Assembly (NCBI GenBank): GCA_017996675.1
Contig: JAGOGN010000032.1
Location: 1 to 12,138 of the forward strand
Origin: Lachnospiraceae bacterium
GTDB taxonomy: Bacteria; Bacillota_A; Clostridia; Lachnospirales; Lachnospiraceae
DNA: 12,138 nucleotides
Reading direction: 5' to 3'
Part shown: piece by piece, positions 1 through 7,031 of the stretch
How positions within the stretch are numbered: the first letter of the stretch is position 1
Layout of the letters: every line of letters starts with the position of its first letter
The notes under the pieces: model-generated
What the model was told of the DNA's origin: nothing
What the model saw: only the letters and a program-made list of their open reading frames with translations
The model's database searches: none
Position numbers and translations under genes: made by a program

Positions 1-1643
1 TTGTTGAGCAGGTCATTGATGATTTAATGAAGTTAAAAGGCTATTCCGAATCACAGGCCTACAAAATGGTCTACAGTAATGGTTTATCTATTTACACCAC
101 GCAGAATTCTCAAATCCAGAAAGTCTGCGAAACAGAACTTTCAAATCAGGCAAACTATACTACAACGGAGTTGTCATTTTCCTGGCAAATTGACATCAAA
201 GAAAAAAATGGAACCACCGTTCACTACACCGAGCAAAAAATGTTAACTTACTTCAAAGATAAATTCAGTAAAAACTACACACTGAATTATGATAATCAAG
301 CTGCCGCAGATAAAGCCATTGCAACTTATAAATCAATTATTATGGAAAATGGCGGAACAATTGTCGAAAATTCAGAAGCTGTCTTTTATACTTTACAGCC
401 ACAGGCTTCCGTCTCAGTGATTAACCCAACCACCGGCGAAGTCAAAGGATTGGTTGGCGGAAGAGGTCAGAAAACCGGTGGATTCACCTTAAACAGGGCA
501 TCGAATACAGCAAGACAACCTGGTTCAACTTTCAAAATTCTGTCAGCTTACTCCCCTGCATTAGATGCAGCAGGAATGACGTTAGCTACCGTTCAAGATA
601 ATGCTCCATATTCCTATACTAACGGAAAACAGCTGAAAAACTATAATAATAAATATACCGGTTTCACAACCATTCGCCAGGCAATCATTGATTCTATCAA
701 TATCGTCGCAGCGAAAACATTAAAAGAAATAACCCCAAAACTTGGTTATGATTATCTTTTAAACTTTGGTTTTACCTCTTTATCAAATAAAGATATTGTC
801 GAATCCATGGCTTTAGGTGGTATATCCAAAGGTGTTTCAAATTTAGAATTAAATGCCGCATATGCAACAATTGCCAATGGCGGAACTTATACGAAACCAA
901 GATTTTATACGAAAATTTTAGACCGTGAAGGTAATGTCATTATTGACAATACACCTCAGACACATACCGTTTTAAAAGCAACTACTGCTTGGTTGTTAAC
1001 AAGTGCAATGAAAGACGTTATCACGCAAGGAACTGGTAAAAGTGCTAGTTTCCCAGGGATGACGCTTGCAGCTAAAACAGGTACCACAAATGACAGCAGA
1101 GACTCCTTATTTGCAGGATTTTCTCCGTATTATAGTTGTGTAATTTGGGGAGGATATGATGACAATGCGCCAATGGCCTCCACTAGTTATACCAAGTTAT
1201 TATGGAAAACTATTATGACACAAATTCACGTAGGTTTAGAAAATAAAGATTTTGTTCAACCTACCGGAATTACAACAGCAAACATCTGCACAAAGTCTGG
1301 AAAACTTGCACAGGCCGGTGTATGTGAACTTGACCCACGTGGTTCTACTGTTCGAACAGAATTTTTCGCAAAGGGAACAGAGCCAACAGAATACTGTGAT
1401 CACCATGTAGCAGTTAATATCTGTCAGGTCTCTGGCTTACCAGCAAACAATTATTGCCCAACTGCTTCCGTTAAAAGTTCCATCTACATTGTGGGTGGCA
1501 CAAAAGAAAGTGAAGATGGTCCATATTTACTTCCTGATACTCTTTCGCAACAAACCTGCACCACTCACAGCGCTACCGTAATGCCACCAGCATCACCAAA
1601 TAACAAGCCCGCTAATCCTGGCGGTATTCCAATTACACCATAA
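1..1643 (+). CDS. Class A penicillin-binding protein, C-terminal part (transpeptidase domain; 5' end outside window)
   Basis: Partial gene: the reading frame is open back to the first base (first complete codon at 3), so the ATG at 27 is internal and the glycosyltransferase domain lies outside the window. Class A PBPs polymerise and cross-link peptidoglycan on the outer face of the membrane. Counting from the codon at 27, the transpeptidase motifs are complete and correctly ordered: STFK with the acylated Ser167 and Lys170, SIN at 223-225, and KTGT at 350-353. After this comes an extension with six cysteines (421, 433, 457, 466, 477, 511) containing two copies of the pattern IC-x2-SG-x2-A-x3/4-C (420-433 and 465-477). 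It ends in a Pro/Asn-rich tail (about 519-538). Cysteine-bearing extensions of this type are, from memory, common in clostridial PBP1A proteins. The gene ends at TAA 1641-1643, directly before a terminator. Class A PBP identity is near certain; the symbol is left blank because paralogues are hard to separate without the N-terminus. Confidence 0.93.
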   Translation, partial: VEQVIDDLMKLKGYSESQAYKMVYSNGLSIYTTQNSQIQKVCETELSNQANYTTTELSFSWQIDIKEKNGTTVHYTEQKMLTYFKDKFSKNYTLNYDNQAAADKAIATYKSIIMENGGTIVENSEAVFYTLQPQASVSVINPTTGEVKGLVGGRGQKTGGFTLNRASNTARQPGSTFKILSAYSPALDAAGMTLATVQDNAPYSYTNGKQLKNYNNKYTGFTTIRQAIIDSINIVAAKTLKEITPKLGYDYLLNFGFTSLSNKDIVESMALGGISKGVSNLELNAAYATIANGGTYTKPRFYTKILDREGNVIIDNTPQTHTVLKATTAWLLTSAMKDVITQGTGKSASFPGMTLAAKTGTTNDSRDSLFAGFSPYYSCVIWGGYDDNAPMASTSYTKLLWKTIMTQIHVGLENKDFVQPTGITTANICTKSGKLAQAGVCELDPRGSTVRTEFFAKGTEPTEYCDHHVAVNICQVSGLPANNYCPTASVKSSIYIVGGTKESEDGPYLLPDTLSQQTCTTHSATVMPPASPNNKPANPGGIPITP

Positions 1644-1646
1644 ATG

Positions 1647-1693
1647 AAAAAGCAAACAGGTTGCGCAACATTGCGCAACCTGTTATTTTTTTT
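1647..1693. terminator. Bidirectional intrinsic terminator between convergent genes
   Basis: A perfect 14-base inverted repeat (1655-1668 with 1671-1684, arm AACAGGTTGCGCAA) has only two central bases, so the real hairpin is about 13 bp with a four-base loop. On the + strand it is followed by A and eight T (1686-1693), a canonical terminator for the PBP gene. On the - strand the same stem is followed by TTTGCTTTTT, a weaker U-tract for the pseudo-receiver gene. The - strand stop codon (1683-1685) overlaps the edge of the stem, so the terminator begins inside the coding end of that gene. Confidence 0.92.
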
Positions 1694-2708
1694 CGTTCCA
1701 TATTTCCACATAATATTGTACTGTATCTACATCCTGTTCGTATTCGAATAACTTCGTAATGGACTTTACCATGGATTCTGCTATTGAAATCATCTCTTTT
1801 CCTAAATCAGTCTCCTCTAAACGGTTCCAATCAAATTGATTCACTAAAATCGTACAATGAACTTCTAGTTTTTGATTATCTTGAGCGTTACACTCTACTT
1901 TTAAATGATGTGCTTTTTTTGTCCCAGCTGCACGCAATTGTAAAATCCATGCCACAAACAATAGTTTTTGATAGGCAATTTTATGATATGTTTTATTTCC
2001 TATTTGATTGCAACTCACCACTTCATTCTGAAACTGCATACTCATTTTTTTAATCAATTGAAAAGCAGTTTCCAAATCAGTTACTGTATTTTTTTCAATT
2101 TCAATGAATTGATGCAGTAATTTTTGAACAAAATAATTCCTTTTATTCAGAAATTCTTCTGGTAATGTTCTTGCTTCTTTTCCAGAATAATTGGCCATCG
2201 GAAGGATAAGTTTTTCAAATAACTTAACGGCATCTTTTGCATTTTGAACTTTTTGTGTTAATTTAGCAGCTTGTCCTTCACTACTTTCCAATCCCGACTG
2301 CAGAATCAATTGTTTTTGAAAATACTGTTTTCTATGATCATAATAAGAAAGAGCGTCCATCAGCATTTCTGCAAATTGTCCTTTCAAATCCACTGGTCTT
2401 AAATAAATTCGATAGACATTAAGCTGATTAATTAGGTACGCAAGTTGCGCAACATTCATTTTCGTCGTTAATACAACACAAGCAGTGCTTGGATAAATTT
2501 GATTGATTTTTGAAATTAACTGGATACCATCTGTCTCTTCCATAATCAAACCGGTGACTACTACCTTATATTCTGTTTGTTCCAGTAGCCTTAGCGCATC
2601 AACTCCATTTGTTGCTGTATCAATTTCAAAGTCAAACGGAGCCATTGCTTCTGTAAATTCTTCAATCAGTCCTGGACGTTTATTCACAAAAAGTATACTA
2701 TTTCCCAA
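1683..2708 (-). CDS. Response-regulator-like protein with degenerate receiver domain and unassigned C-terminal region
   Basis: 341 residues from a TTG start. That start is supported by GGAGG at 2716-2720 with a 7-base spacer. Residues 1-115 follow the CheY-like receiver pattern: ILFV strand 5-8, VVVTGLIMEETDG loop 49-61, VVLTT 78-82, YLRP 102-105. Key residues are lost: the acidic pair after strand 1 is N9-K10, the phospho-acceptor Asp position is Gly53, and the conserved Lys is Arg104; only the switch Thr (about 81) remains. It is therefore unlikely to be phosphorylated in the usual way. The remaining ~220 residues include a charged, probably helical stretch (112-160); I recognise no DNA-binding, ANTAR, GGDEF or kinase domain. 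It lies 58 bases after glnN on the same strand with its own likely promoter. A role in nitrogen control is possible from position only. Function unknown; the receiver fold is well supported. Confidence 0.8.
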   Translation of the reverse strand: MGNSILFVNKRPGLIEEFTEAMAPFDFEIDTATNGVDALRLLEQTEYKVVVTGLIMEETDGIQLISKINQIYPSTACVVLTTKMNVAQLAYLINQLNVYRIYLRPVDLKGQFAEMLMDALSYYDHRKQYFQKQLILQSGLESSEGQAAKLTQKVQNAKDAVKLFEKLILPMANYSGKEARTLPEEFLNKRNYFVQKLLHQFIEIEKNTVTDLETAFQLIKKMSMQFQNEVVSCNQIGNKTYHKIAYQKLLFVAWILQLRAAGTKKAHHLKVECNAQDNQKLEVHCTILVNQFDWNRLEETDLGKEMISIAESMVKSITKLFEYEQDVDTVQYYVEIWNEKK

Positions 2709-2720
2709 TCCAACACCTCC
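2709..2720 (-). promoter_or_regulatory. Ribosome binding site that fixes a TTG start
   Basis: On the - strand GGAGG (2720-2716) is followed by seven bases and then TTG (2708-2706). No ATG or GTG in frame has comparable spacing, and the resulting protein begins three residues before the first receiver strand, as expected for the family. This decides the start of the pseudo-receiver gene. Confidence 0.8.
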
Positions 2721-2730
2721 CTATAAAGGG

Positions 2731-2758
2731 ATTGTATCATATTCTGTATCGAACGCAA
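2731..2758 (-). promoter_or_regulatory. Possible sigma-A-type promoter for the pseudo-receiver gene
   Basis: In the 58-base gap after glnN, the - strand carries TTGCGT (2758-2753), a 16-base spacer and TACAAT (2736-2731). The -10 matches consensus at five of six positions, while the -35 is good only in TTG. Transcription would start a few bases before the ribosome site, giving a very short leader. No terminator hairpin was seen after glnN, so readthrough from glnN is also possible. Confidence 0.4.
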
Positions 2759-2766
2759 AAGGAAAA

Positions 2767-4875
2767 TTAAATTTCAAACATGAGATCGCCATAAGATGGC
2801 ATTGGCCATACTTTTTTATCCACTAACATTTCCAGTTCATCAATAGGCTGACGTAGTGCAGTCATCTTTGACGTCACATGATGATAGTAAAACTCTGCTT
2901 GTTCTTTGCCTTCTTTATAATTTCCAACTTCCTGCATGGTTTCTTTCAATCTTGCATATGCTTCGTGGGCAACTACCAACTGCTCATTCACTGCATTCAA
3001 AATCGTTCTCTGAACAGACGCACTCATATCTGTTTTTTCAATCTGTAAAATCGAAGTTGCCAATTGGGTACTGTAATCAATTACAGCAGGAATGATTTGC
3101 TTACCTGCAAGATCAATCATGGTCAAAGCTTCTATATTTATCTGTTTTGCATAAGTTTCAAATTGAATTTCCGCTCTTGATCGTAGCTCTGCTTCTGAAT
3201 AGACCCCAAAGCTCTCAAAAAGACCAATGGATTTGTCTGTAACCAGACATGGAATTGCATCCACCATTCCTTTTAGATTTGGCAATCCTCTTTTTTGGGC
3301 TTCTTCCTGCCATTCCTTCGAATATCCATTTCCATCAAACAAAATACGTTTATGCTTATTACATAACTCCACAATGATCTGATTCAATTCTTCTTCAAAA
3401 CTATTTGCGCTCTCTAGTCGATCACATACTTCGCGAAATGCCTGAGCTGTAATGGTATTTAAAACAATATTTGCAGCAGCAACGGTATCTGAAGAACCAC
3501 ACATACGAAATTCGAATTTATTACCGGTAAAAGCGAACGGAGAAGTTCGATTTCGGTCAGTCGCATCCATTCTAAATTTTGATATTGCTGTTGCTTTACT
3601 ATCAAAATCAGCCCCTGATAAACAGGTAGTCGCTTGCCCATTGCATCTTAACTGTTCTAGTACGTCCTCCAACTGCTCACCTAAAAAAACAGAAATGATT
3701 GCAGGAGGTGCTTCATCCGCACCTAAACGGTGCTCATTTCCAACGCAAGCAGCGGATTCTCTTAAGAGGTCTGCGTGTTCATCAATCGCTTTTAATACAC
3801 AACAAATAATAAGTAGGAATTGCTTGTTTTCGTGCGGTTTTTCTCCTGGCTCAAACAAATTAATTCCATCATCTGTCATTAAAGACCAATTGTTATGCTT
3901 TCCTGATCCATTCACTCCCGCAAATGGTTTCTCATGTAATAAACATTTTAATCCATGTCGATGTGAGACTTTACGTATGGTTTCCATTACAAGCTGATTA
4001 TGATCTACTGCTATATTGGCAGGCTCATAAATCGAAGCGAATTCATGCTGTGCTGGAGCAACCTCGTTATGTTGTGTTTTTGCAGGCACACCCATTTTCC
4101 ACAGTTCTGCATTAAAGTCCCTCATGAAGCCGCCAATTCGTTCGCGAATGCTGCCGAAATAGTGATCATCCATTTCCTGTCCTTTTGGTGGCATTGCTCC
4201 AAACAGGGTTCTTCTGGTATAAATCAAATCTTTCCGCTGTTCGTATTTTTTGCGATCTACAATAAAATATTCTTGTTCAACACCAACAGAAGGGGTTACT
4301 CTTTCTGTATTCGTATTTCCAAATAAGCGAAGAACTCGAAGACTTTCTTTATTAATCGCTTCCATCGAACGAAGTAATGGCGTTTTCATATCTAGCGATT
4401 CTCCATTATAAGAGCAAAACGCTGTAGGAATACACAATGTGGCACCTGCTGCCCCTTCCCTGATAAAGGCAGGAGAGGTACAATCCCATGCTGTATAGCC
4501 TCTTGCTTCAAACGTTGCACGCAGGCCTCCTGAAGGAAAGGATGACGCATCTGATTCTCCCTTTACTAGTTCTTTCCCAGAAAATTCCAGAAGAATCTTT
4601 CCATTTTTGGGTGGTGAAACAAATGAATCATGTTTTTCAGCCGTAATGCCCGTTAACGGCTGAAACCAATGCGAAAAATGTGTCGCACCTTTTTGTACTG
4701 CCCAATTTTTCATAGCTTCAGCAACAATATCTGCCAATGATGGATCTAGTGACTCACCACGTTCAATCGTTCTTTTTAACTGCTGAAAAATTTTTTTCGG
4801 AAGGTATTCTTCCATAACTGACTCATCAAAAACATTTTCTCCAAAGATTTCCGCCGCATTCATCTTTTCACTCAT
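2767..4875 (-). CDS. glnN: Type III glutamine synthetase (GSIII)
   Basis: Catalyses ATP-dependent condensation of ammonia and glutamate to glutamine in the cytosol, the central nitrogen-assimilation step. The protein has 702 residues, close to the usual ~700 of GSIII and far longer than GSI (~450). Diagnostic stretches are the GSIII N-terminal part with [16 protein letters not shown] (116-131), the catalytic-core start VGVEQEYF (197-204), the [10 protein letters not shown] metal/substrate segment (270-279), the ATP-site segment [18 protein letters not shown] (314-331), and later [16 protein letters not shown]. The frame is open to 4983, but ATG 4875 is chosen: it has GGAGG at 4883-4887 with a 7-base spacer, and the protein then begins [16 protein letters not shown] as in homologues, whereas the longer form would overlap fba. 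It lies downstream of fba, separated by a hairpin-T7 element abutting the ribosome site, so expression probably depends on readthrough. The unusual pseudo-receiver gene follows. Confidence 0.97.
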   Translation of the reverse strand: MSEKMNAAEIFGENVFDESVMEEYLPKKIFQQLKRTIERGESLDPSLADIVAEAMKNWAVQKGATHFSHWFQPLTGITAEKHDSFVSPPKNGKILLEFSGKELVKGESDASSFPSGGLRATFEARGYTAWDCTSPAFIREGAAGATLCIPTAFCSYNGESLDMKTPLLRSMEAINKESLRVLRLFGNTNTERVTPSVGVEQEYFIVDRKKYEQRKDLIYTRRTLFGAMPPKGQEMDDHYFGSIRERIGGFMRDFNAELWKMGVPAKTQHNEVAPAQHEFASIYEPANIAVDHNQLVMETIRKVSHRHGLKCLLHEKPFAGVNGSGKHNNWSLMTDDGINLFEPGEKPHENKQFLLIICCVLKAIDEHADLLRESAACVGNEHRLGADEAPPAIISVFLGEQLEDVLEQLRCNGQATTCLSGADFDSKATAISKFRMDATDRNRTSPFAFTGNKFEFRMCGSSDTVAAANIVLNTITAQAFREVCDRLESANSFEEELNQIIVELCNKHKRILFDGNGYSKEWQEEAQKRGLPNLKGMVDAIPCLVTDKSIGLFESFGVYSEAELRSRAEIQFETYAKQINIEALTMIDLAGKQIIPAVIDYSTQLATSILQIEKTDMSASVQRTILNAVNEQLVVAHEAYARLKETMQEVGNYKEGKEQAEFYYHHVTSKMTALRQPIDELEMLVDKKVWPMPSYGDLMFEI

Positions 4876-4887
4876 TTTCTTTCCTCC
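4876..4887 (-). promoter_or_regulatory. Ribosome binding site of glnN
   Basis: GGAGG (4887-4883 on the - strand) sits seven bases before ATG 4875. It starts within two bases of the T-tract of the upstream hairpin, which leaves no room for a promoter between terminator and ribosome site. It sets the glnN start 36 codons inside the open frame. Confidence 0.88.
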
Positions 4888-4888
4888 T

Positions 4889-4919
4889 AAAAAAAGCAGG
4901 GTATTCCCTTGGAATACCC
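4889..4919 (-). terminator. Intrinsic terminator / candidate attenuator in the glnN leader
   Basis: On the - strand a perfect 9-bp stem (4919-4911 GGGTATTCC with 4907-4899 GGAATACCC, three-base loop) is followed by TGC and seven T (4895-4889). This is a textbook intrinsic terminator. It lies after the fba stop and directly before the glnN Shine-Dalgarno, so it either ends the upstream operon, with partial readthrough into glnN, or is a regulated attenuator. The architecture is seen directly; regulation is inference. Confidence 0.82.
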
Positions 4920-4937
4920 CACATACTTCACGCTTTT

Positions 4938-4959
4938 CATTGTACACCCCTATACAATG
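4938..4959 (-). promoter_or_regulatory. Hairpin upstream of the glnN terminator (possible protein or ANTAR-type RNA site)
   Basis: One base after the fba stop codon the - strand reads CATTGTAT-AGGGGT-GTACAATG: seven Watson-Crick pairs plus a T-G closing pair around a six-base loop. It is followed 18 bases later by the terminator stem. ANTAR-regulator RNA sites are known to use two hairpins with six-base loops carrying A at position 1 and G at position 4, and AGGGGT fits that. However, I could not find a convincing second hairpin overlapping the terminator. It may instead be a 3'-end stabilising hairpin for fba. Confidence 0.45.
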
Positions 4960-4960
4960 G

Positions 4961-5824
4961 TTAACCCCTATTGATAGAACCAAACAACTCCATTTTCTCT
5001 TTTACTGTATTTTTAATTGCATCTACACCTGGTTTTAAGATTTTACGAGGATCAAATCCTTTTCCTTCCAAATCTTTCTTTTCTTCAAAATAAACACGAG
5101 TTGCAGCCGCAAAGGAAAGCTGACATTCTGTATTTACATTTATTTTAGACACTCCAAGCGAAATCGCTTTTTGAATCATATCTGCTGGAATTCCTGTTCC
5201 ACCATGTAATACCAGTGGAAGATCTCCTGTCAGTTGTTGAATGCTGTCAAGAACTTCAAAATTCAGTCCTGGCCAGTTAGCTGGATATTTGCCATGAATA
5301 TTTCCAATTCCTGCAGCGAGAAAATCTACACCTAAATCTGCAATTCCTTTACATTCTGCTGGATCAGCAAATTCGCCATCACCAACTACTCCATCTTCTT
5401 CGCCTCCAATTGCGCCGACTTCAGCTTCTAGAGAGATTCCTTTTTCATTACAGATTGCAACTAATTTTTTCGTGTTTTCCATATTTTCACTGATTGGCTC
5501 ATGTGATCCATCGTACATAACGGAAGAAAATCCTGCTTCAATACATTTTAAGCAAGCATCAAAACTACCATGATCCAGATGTAATGCAACTGGAACGGTA
5601 ATGTTCATGTCTTCTAACATTCCATTGACCATACCAACAATTGTTTTATATCCACCCATGTATTTTCCAGCGCCTTCAGACACACCTAATATTACTGGTG
5701 ACTGATTTTCCTGTGCAGTACTTAAAACAGCCTTTGTCCACTCAAGATTATTGATGTTAAATTGACCCACTGCGTAATGATTTGCTTTTGCTTCCTGAAG
5801 CATTTTTTTTGCTGCAACTAACAT
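4961..5824 (-). CDS. fba: Class II fructose-1,6-bisphosphate aldolase
   Basis: Reversibly cleaves fructose 1,6-bisphosphate to dihydroxyacetone phosphate and glyceraldehyde 3-phosphate in glycolysis and gluconeogenesis; zinc-dependent. The 287 residues match the short (~285-310) class IIB aldolases. The sequence shows VALHLDHG (79-86) with catalytic Asp84 and zinc ligand His85, EAEVG (133-137), GNIHGKY with zinc ligand His177, LHGGTGI with His207 and the phosphate-binding glycines, and SKINVNTE (226-233). ATG 5824 has AAGGAGG with a 6-base spacer. It starts 28 bases after the lipid-kinase gene, so it is probably the distal cistron of the hprK-crh operon. Tagatose-bisphosphate or ketose-bisphosphate aldolase is the main alternative, since these share the motifs, but no tagatose or galactitol genes are nearby. 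Its product is linked to the signal sensed by HprK (fructose bisphosphate). Confidence 0.93.
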   Translation of the reverse strand: MLVAAKKMLQEAKANHYAVGQFNINNLEWTKAVLSTAQENQSPVILGVSEGAGKYMGGYKTIVGMVNGMLEDMNITVPVALHLDHGSFDACLKCIEAGFSSVMYDGSHEPISENMENTKKLVAICNEKGISLEAEVGAIGGEEDGVVGDGEFADPAECKGIADLGVDFLAAGIGNIHGKYPANWPGLNFEVLDSIQQLTGDLPLVLHGGTGIPADMIQKAISLGVSKINVNTECQLSFAAATRVYFEEKKDLEGKGFDPRKILKPGVDAIKNTVKEKMELFGSINRG

Positions 5825-5852
5825 AAAATTCCTCCTTAATCCTAATAACCTA

Positions 5853-6761
5853 TTAGCCTATACTTTTCCGCTCCATTTTAACTCGTATCGGAACTCTTTG
5901 GTTAATATTATTAATAGTAACATTTTTATAAGCCCCACCATACTCACCATCTACCGTCCATGGAATTGCTTCATCAAACTGAAATGTTACTTTTTCTGCT
6001 TTAATCGAATAAACATGATCCGAATCAGCCTGTTGTGCTACCAAACATGCCAGCGTAGCATTCCATTCAATTGGATTCCGTGGTTTGCGAACCAACGTCA
6101 CCTCAAACAGTCCATCATCCAATTCAACCCCTTTTCCAGTTAGGTTCGTCATACCACCTACACTCTTTGAATTGGAGACCATTCCATAAATTAATGTTTC
6201 TTCATATCGTTTTCCATTTGCTTCTACAACAACATGATAGGACGGTACATTTGTGATCTGTTTTGCACCTTCTAATATATATGCAGCATGTCCAAGAATA
6301 TTTTTCAAACCCTGGCTTGTCTGATAAGAAACATTTGTAAAAAGGCCAAATGCAGCCACATATACAAAAGTCTCATCATTCAGCTGTCCCACGTCACACA
6401 AAAAAGGTTCGCCAGAAACCGCAATTTGCGCTGCCTTAATCATGTTTTTAGGAATCTGCAATGAATTAGCAAAATCATTTGTACTTCCCGCAGGAATATA
6501 TCCTAATGGCGTATACAAACCAGCTGTCATCATTCCAGAAACAGTTTCATCCAGTGTTCCATCTCCTCCGGAACATACGATTGCATCATAAAATTGACCA
6601 ACTTCTACTACTTTATCATACGCATCTCTTTGTCTTTGGGTTGGATATGCAGTTACATCATACCCCGCTTTTACAAAGGTATCGATAATTTCTAATAATC
6701 TTGGTTTTATCTGTCCTGTCCCAGAGTGTGGATTAAAAACAAACAACAATTTTTTCATCAT
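5853..6761 (-). CDS. Diacylglycerol kinase family lipid kinase (DgkB/YegS type)
   Basis: Soluble lipid kinase expected to phosphorylate diacylglycerol or a related lipid at the membrane, recycling diacylglycerol released during lipoteichoic-acid or glycolipid synthesis into phosphatidic acid. The 302 residues are typical. Visible motifs: FNPHSGTG nucleotide loop (9-16), SGGDGTLDE (64-72), AGSTNDFA (91-98), DDGLFEV (215-221) and WTVDGEYGG (268-276) carrying the Asp271/Glu273 region. No membrane segment is present, as usual. Its start overlaps the Crh-like gene's stop by one base (TAATG), and an AAGGA eight bases upstream lies inside that gene, so translation is probably coupled. A second ATG follows at once (6758). 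The exact lipid substrate cannot be read from the sequence, so no symbol is given. Confidence 0.92.
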   Translation of the reverse strand: MMKKLLFVFNPHSGTGQIKPRLLEIIDTFVKAGYDVTAYPTQRQRDAYDKVVEVGQFYDAIVCSGGDGTLDETVSGMMTAGLYTPLGYIPAGSTNDFANSLQIPKNMIKAAQIAVSGEPFLCDVGQLNDETFVYVAAFGLFTNVSYQTSQGLKNILGHAAYILEGAKQITNVPSYHVVVEANGKRYEETLIYGMVSNSKSVGGMTNLTGKGVELDDGLFEVTLVRKPRNPIEWNATLACLVAQQADSDHVYSIKAEKVTFQFDEAIPWTVDGEYGGAYKNVTINNINQRVPIRVKMERKSIG

Positions 6762-7018
6762 TATGCTCGTCCTTCTAAGTAGGTAGCCAAAGTCGCTATT
6801 GCTGCGTCTTCATCCTCTCCATCAGCTGAGATTGTTACCTGAATGCCTGATAATAAATCCAATGTCATCATTCCCATAATACTTTTCGCATTGATCATTT
6901 TATTTTCTGTTTCCAGATAGATACTGCTGGAATACGTACCTGCCAAATGCACTAATTCAGCAACCGGTCTTTCTTCTTTTCCTGATGATATTGCTGCCAC
7001 AACAGTCTGCTTTTTCAT
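6761..7018 (-). CDS. HPr-like regulatory protein lacking His15 (Crh-like)
   Basis: 85 residues, the normal HPr length. The fold signature is clear: the RPVAELV helix after the active-site loop and KSIMG with Ser46 at the exact HPr numbering, followed by GIQVTISADGEDEDAAIATL. In HPr the loop reads GIHARPA with His15 phosphorylated by enzyme I; here it reads GKEERPV with Glu15. It therefore should not relay phosphate to PTS permeases, but can still be a substrate of HprK at Ser46. Bacillus Crh is the precedent (Gln15, Ser46 kept), and crh also lies directly after whiA there. The inferred role is carbon-catabolite signalling or another Ser46-P-dependent interaction. The frame is open to 7048, but ATG 7018 is chosen: GGAGG at 7026-7030 with a 7-base spacer, and standard numbering results. 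It begins 13 bases after the whiA stop and overlaps the lipid-kinase gene by one base. Confidence 0.9.
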   Translation of the reverse strand: MKKQTVVAAISSGKEERPVAELVHLAGTYSSSIYLETENKMINAKSIMGMMTLDLLSGIQVTISADGEDEDAAIATLATYLEGRA

Positions 7019-7030
7019 TTTGTTTCCTCC
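7019..7030 (-). promoter_or_regulatory. Ribosome binding site of the Crh-like gene
   Basis: GGAGG (7030-7026 on the - strand) stands seven bases before ATG 7018, immediately after the whiA stop codon (7034-7032). It excludes the upstream in-frame ATG at 7048, which would give a ten-residue N-terminal extension not found in HPr proteins. Confidence 0.85.
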
Positions 7031-7031
7031 A

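Noticed and set aside
1683..2360. ANTAR output domain at the C-terminus of the pseudo-receiver protein
   Set aside because: Searched for because of its glnN linkage, but the C-terminal residues lack the three-helix ANTAR pattern with its conserved Ala/Arg positions; no support.
3452..3997. A 181-codon + strand open frame opposite glnN
   Set aside because: Lies wholly antisense to a conserved enzyme, lacks a ribosome site and a recognisable protein pattern; a shadow of the real gene. Other antisense frames in the window were dismissed for the same reason.
4635..4665. Ten-base perfect inverted repeat (TTTCAGCCGT / ACGGCTGAAA) inside glnN
   Set aside because: It lies in the conserved N-terminal coding region with an 11-base loop and no U-tract in the sense direction; most simply explained by codon content.
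4876..4983. N-terminal extension of glnN to an upstream ATG at 4983
   Set aside because: It would overlap the fba stop, would be read through the hairpin-T7 element, has no Shine-Dalgarno, and adds 36 residues not expected in GSIII; ATG 4875 has an ideal ribosome site.
5836..5860. Small hairpin CTAATA-GGT-TATTAG between the lipid kinase and fba genes as a terminator
   Set aside because: Only six A/T-rich pairs and no U-tract before the fba ribosome site; too weak to call.
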